A DNA stretch of 43,311 nt, from positions 1-43,311 of the IMG/VR virus record IMGVR_UViG_3300035086_000060; one strand, written 5' to 3'. Below, one piece after another: positions 37,768 through 43,311 of the stretch. A program made the position numbers and the translations under genes. The stretch's first letter is position 1. Each line of letters begins with the position of its first letter. The notes under the pieces are model-generated. The model saw only the letters and a list, made by a program, of their open reading frames with translations. It searched no databases and was not told the origin of the DNA. The DNA comes from a virus.

Positions 37768-37983
37768 ATGGCATGGAACGAAGCCGGCAGAAAGACCAGA
37801 AGAGAAAATCGCGAGGCGGAAGACGCGCGCGTGCTACGAATGGTCGAAGGTTATAACCTCTTGCGGGATGCTCTCGTCTGGTTCGAGTCCCACGAGGTGG
37901 AGAAGAAACTCGGACACCTCCCACAATGGGTCGATATGGCGAAAAAATTGATATCTAGCGATAAGAGGTCCGCAGACAAATGA
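37768..37983 (+). CDS. 'MAWNEAGRK' paralogue B
   Basis: 71 residues. MAWNEAGRKTRRENREAEDA matches the start of the product at 36222, then diverges to RVLRMVEGYNLLRDALVWFE and ...KKLISSDKRSADK. The upstream DNA is also similar (GGTAGACCGAC/GGTGAACACG before ATGGCATGGAA). Evidence of gene duplication or exchange within this block. Function unknown. Confidence 0.6.
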   Translation: MAWNEAGRKTRRENREAEDARVLRMVEGYNLLRDALVWFESHEVEKKLGHLPQWVDMAKKLISSDKRSADK

Positions 37984-38309
37984 TACAGTTCATCAAGATT
38001 TTTGTCGCCGGTTGGCTTATAGCCGCATTTGGTTTGTTGCTCTGGTCATTTGGCGATAGTGCTGTGCGAATTGTTCAGCACCGCATGGTGTACGGCTATT
38101 GGTTCCCATACTATCGCGAGATGACCCGGGAAGATATTCAGTGTACGCCGCCGGCTACTATCAACATTAAGCCGGGGGAATACACTCAACTTCCGATCGA
38201 AACGCTTGTCGATTGGTGTGGGTTTCGCGATGAGTACGAACATCCTATGGTCACAGTCACAGGCTCACCGTCCAATAATGCTGGAACCGCAAACTCGAAA
38301 GGAGAATAA
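37980..38309 (+). CDS. Membrane-anchored hypothetical protein
   Basis: 109 residues starting on the previous stop. One N-terminal membrane segment (IKIFVAGWLIAAFGLLLWSF) and a soluble domain with two cysteines (IQCTPPAT, DWCGFRDE), probably periplasmic. No family recognised. Confidence 0.55.
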   Translation: MIQFIKIFVAGWLIAAFGLLLWSFGDSAVRIVQHRMVYGYWFPYYREMTREDIQCTPPATINIKPGEYTQLPIETLVDWCGFRDEYEHPMVTVTGSPSNNAGTANSKGE

Positions 38310-38312
38310 CCT

Positions 38313-39158
38313 ATGCTCAACAAACTCGCACTGACTGACAAGCGCGTCGGCATCATCTGCTATTGGGCGCAGTTCGGCGGACTCGCTACTATATTCGTAG
38401 CCTTCGGGGTCATGTTGAATTCCAATTCGATCCTCCCGCGCCCGGCCTGGGCCGTCGGCCTGGGCCTCATCGCCTACGGGCTCGCGTACTGGATCAGCAC
38501 CGGCGTTGAGGAGCGAGTGACGAAGAATGCCGATTATGCCAACGGCTACGCCACCGCTCAGCGCGAGATAATCGGGAGGGGCTGGCGGCAAGAGCCGGCA
38601 CAGGAACAGATCGAATCGGTGCTCCCGGCCGAACTCGACGAGGATCTGGACGCAATGTCGGCGAATATCGAGGAGGGTTGGCGCTTCTTTCAAGCCGCGC
38701 TCGAGCACAACACCGCCATGCGCCGCACGGTCGCCGGTGTGAACCTCTACACCTCCCAGCTCAAGGCCGAGCTCGCCGAGGCCCAAGCTCGAGCAGCCAA
38801 GGCAGAGGGCGCCTTGGACGAGATCCGCGGCGGCCTGGAGCGCTACGCCTATGCGCCAGCCCGGAAGGCTGTGCCTGCCGAAACCGCACCTGCGGTGCCC
38901 GCAACGAGCCGGGAAGCCGGCCTGGCAATCGTGGCCCAGACGGTTGCGCCCGAGATCGACGTCGCTTCTCGCCCCGGCGCCGAGATCCTGATCTCGCCAG
39001 CCGATCGCGGCGACCCGCCGCCGCCCTTCATTGCCGAGGAGCCGCGGGCCTACGAGGTCGACCAACGCAAGACGGAGGATGCCCTCATGAGATTGGCTGG
39101 CTTAGCCGAACGCCGTTGGCCGATCGCCAAGCCGGCGCGCGCGGCAGGAGCAACGTAA
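38313..39158 (+). CDS. Two-pass membrane protein with coiled coil
   Basis: 281 residues. Membrane segments at about 13-34 (GIICYWAQFGGLATIFVAFG) and 45-62 (AWAVGLGLIAYGLAYWIS); a long charged helix/coiled coil (about 125-180, ANIEEGWRFFQAALEHNTAM to EAQARAAKAEGALDEI); then a Pro/Ala-rich tail. Preceded by AAAGGAGAATAACCT. Topology suggests a scaffold at the inner membrane; function unknown. Confidence 0.6.
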   Translation: MLNKLALTDKRVGIICYWAQFGGLATIFVAFGVMLNSNSILPRPAWAVGLGLIAYGLAYWISTGVEERVTKNADYANGYATAQREIIGRGWRQEPAQEQIESVLPAELDEDLDAMSANIEEGWRFFQAALEHNTAMRRTVAGVNLYTSQLKAELAEAQARAAKAEGALDEIRGGLERYAYAPARKAVPAETAPAVPATSREAGLAIVAQTVAPEIDVASRPGAEILISPADRGDPPPPFIAEEPRAYEVDQRKTEDALMRLAGLAERRWPIAKPARAAGAT

Positions 39159-39249
39159 TTCGGGCGGCGGGCAATCGCCCGGATCGGCCCCGCGCTGCGG
39201 TTTCTTCATCGTGCCGACGGCGCGGGGCTGTCGTATTTGGATATTGACA

Positions 39250-39741
39250 ATGGCCCTTCACGAGCAGTGCGTAGGCGCTACAGACGAGTGGTACACGCCG
39301 CCGCACGTCTTCAATGCGCTCGGTTGTTCGTTCGATTACGATGTGGCCAGCCCGGGCCGCAAGATCACGCCGTGGATTCCGGCGGTTGTCTACATCACCG
39401 CAGATAGCCTCTCTAAAACATGGGATGGTTTTGTGTGGATGAACCCGCCGTTCGGAGCGCGCAACGGCCTCGTGCCATGGCTCGCCAAGTTCTTCGATCA
39501 TGACAACGGGATAGCCCTCGTGCCAGATCGCACATCGGCGCCATGGTGGCAGCAGTTTGCGCCACGCGCTCGTCTGATCTTGTTCGTCGCGCCGAAGATC
39601 AAGTTCATCGGGTCGACGGGGAAGCCTGGCGCATCGCCGGCTCAAGGTACTTGTTTGATGGGTGTCGGGCCGAGATCCTCAGAGCCACTGTATCGAGCCG
39701 CCTCAAATGGACTTGGCGTACTGATGAAACCTGTCCAGTGA
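39250..39741 (+). CDS. Dam-type DNA N-6-adenine methyltransferase
   Basis: 163 residues from ATG 39250. EWYTPPHVFNALGCSFDYDV and VWMNPPFGARNGLVPWLAKF (NPPF at 65-68) are the signature of the phage Dam family (PF05869): SAM pocket followed by the DPPY-like NPPF catalytic motif. ALVPDRTSAPWWQQFAPRA and IKFIGSTGKPGASPAQGTCL follow as usual. Complete in length. Methylates adenine in phage DNA, likely for restriction protection. Confidence 0.85.
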   Translation: MALHEQCVGATDEWYTPPHVFNALGCSFDYDVASPGRKITPWIPAVVYITADSLSKTWDGFVWMNPPFGARNGLVPWLAKFFDHDNGIALVPDRTSAPWWQQFAPRARLILFVAPKIKFIGSTGKPGASPAQGTCLMGVGPRSSEPLYRAASNGLGVLMKPVQ

Positions 39742-39762
39742 CTTCCCCACAGCACCACAAAA

Positions 39763-39789
39763 AAAGGCCGCCTCGAGGGCGGCCTTTCT
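39763..39789. terminator. Bidirectional intrinsic terminator
   Basis: AAAGGCCGCC-TCGAG-GGCGGCCTTT: ten perfect base pairs around a 5-base loop. On the minus strand the stem is followed by TTTTTTT, on the plus strand by TTTCT. It sits between convergent blocks and should stop both. Confidence 0.9.
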
Positions 39790-39866
39790 AGTCGGTGACC
39801 AGCTAACAGTTGGGAGGAAGTGGGACGCCAGTCACGAAATGACCGTGCGCCGATTCTATCTGCTGG

Positions 39867-40307
39867 TCAACGAATACCGGGCTGTTTTTGGCTTTCTACA
39901 CCGCGCAATCTTTCCTCGAACCGCTGCATCATAGTCTCGGTCGCCTTGCTGCCAGCCTCGAGCACACCGGTTGTCGGTCGCGTCTGCTCGATCACCTTGA
40001 TCCGCTCCTCGCCGGCGGCAACGCGATCCTTGAGATCCTGGTATTGCTCGATCGTCGTAAACTCGTGACGACGCGCGTTGAATTGATCGTCGATTCGTTC
40101 AAATCTTCGGGCGACATCTCGGTCGCGTATCTCGCGATCATGCCTTGCGTCCGCGTCGCGCTTCTCGCTGGCTTCGGCGCGGTTATTGATCTTCTCGTTA
40201 AGTTGCGAGAGTTGGTATTGTGCAAGGCCGCCTGTGGCCGTAATGACACCAACGATCAGGGCACCAGCCAGAAAGATATTTGCTGGCGTGATGTGCTGCT
40301 CGGCCAC
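39867..40307 (-). CDS. Inner-membrane coiled-coil protein, spanin/lysis-region-like
   Basis: 146 residues: one membrane segment (IFLAGALIVGVITATGGLAQ) near the N-terminus, then a long highly charged coiled coil (LNEKINNRAEASEKRDADAR and onward). This is the layout of i-spanins, and it is the last gene of the lysis cassette, but no embedded outer-membrane partner was found. DUF2730-like phage proteins are the alternative. Confidence 0.55.
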   Translation of the reverse strand: MAEQHITPANIFLAGALIVGVITATGGLAQYQLSQLNEKINNRAEASEKRDADARHDREIRDRDVARRFERIDDQFNARRHEFTTIEQYQDLKDRVAAGEERIKVIEQTRPTTGVLEAGSKATETMMQRFEERLRGVESQKQPGIR

Positions 40308-40311
40308 GGCA

Positions 40312-40824
40312 TCACGGGAGGATGTCGAACTCGAACCGCGAGGTCTCGACCGGCGTCACCTTCTTGCTCCACCATCCCCATTCGCAGGTCGACACGGCTG
40401 AGATCCAGAACACCGCCTTGCCAGTCTGGCCAAAGCTCATCGAGCGCATGGTCTCGTTCGGGCCGACGATCCATCTCGACTTGGCCGGCACAGGCCCGAG
40501 TACGCCAGGATAGGCGATCGGGTGCACGGCGACGTCGATGCGGTGATGGCCGTCAACCTGTAGGAACTGCTCGCTCTTGGAGTTCGGGCATGCGCGCAGC
40601 CATGACGTCTTGGTGAGAGCAAGCTTGGGTTGGTCGTCGAGATGGATGGTCGTGGCCGGCGTGTCGCCGTCGAGCGTCAGGAAGAAGTTTGCCTTGGCGC
40701 CGAAGTCCAGGACCGGCGAGTCGTTTTCGATCACGAACAGCCAGACCGCGAAGCCGAGCAGCACAATCGCGGCCGGCGGCCAGATGCACAGGTGGCAGAT
40801 TTTACGAAAGCGCTCTTGCGTCAT
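40312..40824 (-). CDS. Membrane-anchored protein of lysis region, unknown
   Basis: 170 residues from ATG 40824, overlapping the previous stop (ATGA). Short cytosolic start (MTQERFRKICHLCIWPPAAI) runs into one membrane segment, then a beta-rich soluble domain with two cysteines (RACPNSKSE, VSTCEWGWW), likely periplasmic. No family recognised. Confidence 0.5.
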   Translation of the reverse strand: MTQERFRKICHLCIWPPAAIVLLGFAVWLFVIENDSPVLDFGAKANFFLTLDGDTPATTIHLDDQPKLALTKTSWLRACPNSKSEQFLQVDGHHRIDVAVHPIAYPGVLGPVPAKSRWIVGPNETMRSMSFGQTGKAVFWISAVSTCEWGWWSKKVTPVETSRFEFDILP

Positions 40825-41012
40825 TTTCCCATCCACAATTGCTTGAATAGTAACAGAAGGCCGATCCCGCTCGCGAGCGTGGCGACTACCCAACCGATGG
40901 CCTTGGTGAGAAATGTGCCCTTCTCCACGACATTAGCCGCCGCGTCCCAGCGCTTGGTATCCCTGAGAGTGACGTCGACAACCTCGTCGTCTTCCGATCG
41001 CTGGCCGTGCAT
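40821..41012 (-). CDS. Small single-pass membrane protein
   Basis: 63 residues: charged N-terminus (MHGQRSEDDEVVDVTLRDTK) and a C-terminal membrane helix (AIGWVVATLASGIGLLLLFK). Composition and position fit an antiholin or spanin accessory, but no motif decides. Confidence 0.55.
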   Translation of the reverse strand: MHGQRSEDDEVVDVTLRDTKRWDAAANVVEKGTFLTKAIGWVVATLASGIGLLLLFKQLWMGK

Positions 41013-41072
41013 CTATCGGTTCATCTTTGTAGCCTAGATCGCGCTGTCGCGCACCCATCTAATTTTACCTAG

Positions 41073-41090
41073 GTGTGACGCACTTCACAC
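41073..41090. repeat. Inverted repeat in the lysis cassette gap
   Basis: GTGTGA-CGCACT-TCACAC, perfect 6-bp arms, in the 77-bp gap after the holin-like gene. May be an operator or RNA stem for the three distal genes. Confidence 0.35.
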
Positions 41091-42022
41091 TATGGTTGGG
41101 TCGGCGTGACCGGAGCGACAGGTGCCACAGTAGGTACGGCAACTTCCATCGTCGATGTCACCTGCGGAACATTGGCGCACAGACTCGCCAAGCTCGGAAT
41201 CGGAATGCCGAAATTGATCGGAGCCGCCTTTTGAATGCTGTTCGCCAGATCGGTGAATATTTGGCTGCAGCTCGCATTGTGGCAGATATTGTTCGCAGCC
41301 ATTGCCGCCAAGCGAAATGCCTCAAGATCGGTCGCCGCATGCAGCGTGAGCGGAAGTGGATGTGCCTTAACGACGGCGCTGAATTGACCGAACGCAGTCC
41401 AACATGACTTTCCGATATTGTCTTGCAGCTCGGGGATCTGCACCGCGAGTGTTGCGGCGGCCGCCATGTCGCTGTTGATGAAGTCGGACAGGTCTTTGAA
41501 TGGCTTGGCAAGGATCGTGGCGAGTTTGTCGCTCGCCTGTCCACCTACGGCCCCGCCGCCCTGAGTGGCAGCATCGTCGCTGCCCTGGCCCTGCCCACCG
41601 ATGAGAGTCTTGATGTCCTTCACGGCATCGCCGGTCGGGCGCGGACGCGGCGTCTGCGCACCGGCCGGGCCGCCGAGCAGCAGCACCAGCGCGATCGGCA
41701 CGATCAGCCAGGCCAGCGCCTTGACGACGGCCGCCGCAGCCGGCTTCGATCCGTCCCGCGCCTGTTGTGCCTTGGCGTGCAAAAGCGCCTGCGCATCGGC
41801 AAGCGTTTGAGCAAGCTGCGCGCGACCGTATTTCTCGTACCATGACCAGGCGATGCCGCCGATCGTCATGCCGGCGCCGACAAGCTGCTCGGCCCCGCTG
41901 GAATTTGCGTAACCGTGCGCCACGATGATTCCGGCACCGACGGTCAGGATATGACGCAGCGCGGCCGCGGCGAACGGCTTGATGAAATCGAGAGTGGAAG
42001 GCGACGAGACGGGATCAGCCAT
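41090..42022 (-). CDS. Holin-like protein with C-terminal extension
   Basis: 310 residues. The N-terminal ~70 residues (ALRHILTVGAGIIVAHGYAN, AEQLVGAGMTIGGIAWSWYE) match the Pam3-gp28-type holin: two membrane helices (about 18-37 and 46-62). A third membrane segment at about 103-122 (ALAWLIVPIALVLLLGG) ends in GAQT, a possible signal-peptidase-like site. About 185 further residues with four cysteines (GKSCWTAFG, ICHNASCSQIF, LCANVPQV) follow. Ordinary holins of this family are about 100 residues, so this is a fusion; it may link pore formation to an exported domain. Confidence 0.65.
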   Translation of the reverse strand: MADPVSSPSTLDFIKPFAAAALRHILTVGAGIIVAHGYANSSGAEQLVGAGMTIGGIAWSWYEKYGRAQLAQTLADAQALLHAKAQQARDGSKPAAAAVVKALAWLIVPIALVLLLGGPAGAQTPRPRPTGDAVKDIKTLIGGQGQGSDDAATQGGGAVGGQASDKLATILAKPFKDLSDFINSDMAAAATLAVQIPELQDNIGKSCWTAFGQFSAVVKAHPLPLTLHAATDLEAFRLAAMAANNICHNASCSQIFTDLANSIQKAAPINFGIPIPSLASLCANVPQVTSTMEVAVPTVAPVAPVTPTQP

Positions 42023-42031
42023 AGTTTCTCC

Positions 42032-42235
42032 TCAAGGAAAGTTGAGCTCGCGCAGAAGGCGCGCGCCTACCATGAACGACACACCCAGAACGGCCATGCC
42101 TATGAAGAGGCGGCCGATGTCCGCAACGAGTCCGTCGAAGTGCCAGAGTTCGGCAGGCGCGAAGTTGTCGGCGAGGACGAACAGCGCGAGGATGCCCAGC
42201 GTGCCGACGATCACGAGGGTTTGCCCCGCTTTCAT
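42032..42235 (-). CDS. Small two-pass membrane protein, holin-like
   Basis: 67 residues: MKAGQTLVIVGTLGILALFV (helix 1), then LFIGMAVLGVSFMVGARLLR (helix 2). It overlaps the lipase gene's stop by four bases and precedes the holin fusion. Size and topology suit a second holin/antiholin. Confidence 0.5.
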   Translation of the reverse strand: MKAGQTLVIVGTLGILALFVLADNFAPAELWHFDGLVADIGRLFIGMAVLGVSFMVGARLLRELNFP

Positions 42236-42885
42236 GCCGGCACCAGCGTGTCAGGCGTGGCCGGTTGGTACAGCTCGACAAAATGGTGCAGATCGAACGG
42301 GTCGAACTTATTGCGCTTGGCCGGCGTCGCCGAGACGTCAATGAACGGCACCCGATGGCGATAGCCGGCGATGGCCGTCGACCACGTCACGTCGTCCTCA
42401 TCACCATCGACGACGTTGCGGTAGGCATAGAAGGGATATTTCGGGTCGGGCATGCTGGGCTTGAACGCCGCCGGCTGGCCCCATGTGATCACGAGGTGCG
42501 GGATGATGCCGATCGCGACCAACTCCTCGGCGACGATCTCGCCGCGGCCACCGCCGAGCGAATGGCCGATGATGATGACCTTGTCGACCGGCCGATAGAA
42601 AAGCCGGACGATGTCGACGCCTTCAGGCGTGCCGGTATAGAATCCGCGGTGCACGCATTTGAGCTCGGGATGGGCGGCAGGGCTCACGTCGGACACCAGC
42701 GCATCGAGGAGCCAGTCGCGTCCGACGTAGGATCCGCGAGGGACGACGAGAAGGTATTCGCCGACTCGGATGATGCCGAACACCATCATGGCGTCCGGAT
42801 TGCTCTTGTAGAGCCACGGCGTCTTATCGTTCGGATCGTACATCGCTGCGACGTAGGCGGCGAGATCGCGGTGCGTGAGGCTCAT
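42232..42885 (-). CDS. Class 3 lipase-like alpha/beta hydrolase
   Basis: 217 residues. VIIIGHSLGGGRGEIVAEEL holds the GHSLGG nucleophile elbow (Ser109). LVITWGQPAAF and YRNVVDGDEDDV (Asp about 160-165) and a C-terminal DLHHFVELY (His200/201) complete a Lipase_3-type triad. VHRGFYTG is the usual '.H.GF......' block. Encoded between lysozyme and holin-like genes, so it probably attacks envelope lipids during lysis. No signal peptide is visible, so export would depend on the holin. Confidence 0.75.
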   Translation of the reverse strand: MSLTHRDLAAYVAAMYDPNDKTPWLYKSNPDAMMVFGIIRVGEYLLVVPRGSYVGRDWLLDALVSDVSPAAHPELKCVHRGFYTGTPEGVDIVRLFYRPVDKVIIIGHSLGGGRGEIVAEELVAIGIIPHLVITWGQPAAFKPSMPDPKYPFYAYRNVVDGDEDDVTWSTAIAGYRHRVPFIDVSATPAKRNKFDPFDLHHFVELYQPATPDTLVPA

Positions 42886-43311
42886 GCGACGGCCGGCGCT
42901 GCGGTGAGCGCGGCGATCCGCGCGAGTAGCGCGGCGCAGCCGAGCTGATGGTCAATCGCATTCGGGTCGTAGTGACCGTCGGCGATGTACTTGCCGTGCG
43001 AATACTGATCGGTCGCGGCCCAGATGTAGGGCGACGGCACGCCCATGCGGAAGTAGCCGAGCCCGTTGTACTCCTCGAGCAGCGTCAGCCGGCCGCCGTC
43101 CGACCAATCGGTCCAGCGCGCGGCGAATGGCGGGCACACGACCAGCGCATCGGCGGCCGCCGCTTCCCAGCTCGAGAACGGGCCACGGCCGCGCGGCACG
43201 TGGATGGAGACTGCATTCCACGGGTCGCCCTGGGCCAGAGAAGCCCGCCAGCTCTGCGACGATTCCCGCTCGTGAATGACCGCGATCACATCCCACGGCA
43301 CATGGGTGGTC
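42882..43311 (-). CDS. Lysozyme-family endolysin (5' end outside window)
   Basis: The frame is open to the right edge (TTHVPWDVIAVIHERESS), so the N-terminus is missing; at least 143 residues remain. VPWDVIAVIHERE...GDPWN...VPRGRGPFSSWEAAA...LTLLEEYNG...YIWAATDQYSHGKYIADG is the pattern of lysozyme-family proteins in rhizobial phages; Glu in IHERE is the likely catalytic residue. Degrades peptidoglycan at lysis. Overlaps the lipase gene by four bases. Confidence 0.8.
   Translation of the reverse strand, partial: TTHVPWDVIAVIHERESSQSWRASLAQGDPWNAVSIHVPRGRGPFSSWEAAAADALVVCPPFAARWTDWSDGGRLTLLEEYNGLGYFRMGVPSPYIWAATDQYSHGKYIADGHYDPNAIDHQLGCAALLARIAALTAAPAVA

Noticed and set aside
39159-39249. GCCCCGCG/CGCGGGGC dyad as a terminator before the Dam-type gene
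   Set aside because: The loop is long (about 25 bases) and no T-tract follows; transcription probably continues into the methylase gene.
1-43311. Circular genome joining the left-end fibre gene to the right-end lysozyme in frame
   Set aside because: The two edges happen to be in frame, but no repeated end sequence is visible and a fibre-lysozyme fusion is not supported; a one-in-three chance match.
1-43311. tRNA genes, CRISPR arrays, insertion sequences, integrase or attachment sites
   Set aside because: No cloverleaf, regularly spaced repeat array, transposase, recombinase or att-like direct repeat could be recognised on either strand by reading.

Overview
The window is a stretch of a tailed double-stranded DNA bacteriophage (or prophage) genome, GC-rich in most of its length. 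Its gene families (SU10-like major capsid protein, Pam3-gp28-like holin, a lysozyme of the type carried by rhizobial prophages, MT-A70 methylase with a DPEW motif) suggest an alphaproteobacterial, probably Rhizobiales-like, host; that host call is inference. No integrase, tRNA, rRNA, CRISPR array, DNA polymerase, helicase or primase is visible. Both ends cut through genes, so the genome continues beyond the window.

Layout. (1) 26598 down to 1 is one long leftward block. It starts with a Cro-like repressor and a small membrane protein, continues with a DUF4326 protein, an MT-A70 methyltransferase, a cupin-like protein, a winged-helix protein and a NusG/RfaH-like protein. A 313-bp gap holding a leftward terminator-like hairpin follows. 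Then come terminase small and large subunits, four proteins with Sec signal peptides that look like tail spike, fibre or lectin proteins (one of them at the far left end), a capsid staple-like protein, portal, a SAM methyltransferase, a scaffold-like protein, the major capsid gene, decoration-like proteins, a three-gene glycosylation-like cassette and a head-tail adaptor. (2) 26754 to 39741 is a rightward block of about 45 mostly tiny genes, many with ATGA/GTGA overlaps: ribbon-helix-helix and helix-turn-helix regulators, small membrane and zinc-ribbon proteins, a C5-cytosine-methylase-like protein, a DUF1643 protein, a Lar-like restriction alleviation protein and a Dam-type N6-adenine methylase. 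(3) A bidirectional terminator at 39763-39789 separates this from a leftward lysis cassette (39867 to the right end): lysozyme, class 3 lipase-like hydrolase, small membrane protein, holin-like fusion and spanin-like membrane proteins.

The standout feature is that the major capsid gene is split by an 870-nt group I intron (8128-8997). Exon ligation restores the reading frame and the family motif YSGYDILNITP exactly. The intron carries an HNH/NUMOD3 homing-endonuclease gene on the opposite strand, ending exactly at the 5' splice site and with its own promoter-like sequence inside the ribozyme core. The second notable area is the divergent control region 26599-26753, with three related operators (ATTCAA/TCCAA-N5-TTGGA type) beside the repressor gene and an 18-bp palindrome one base away from the bacterial parS centromere consensus. 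The third is the pairing of a phage NusG-like protein with a terminator just upstream of the terminase and structural genes, which suggests late-gene control by processive antitermination.
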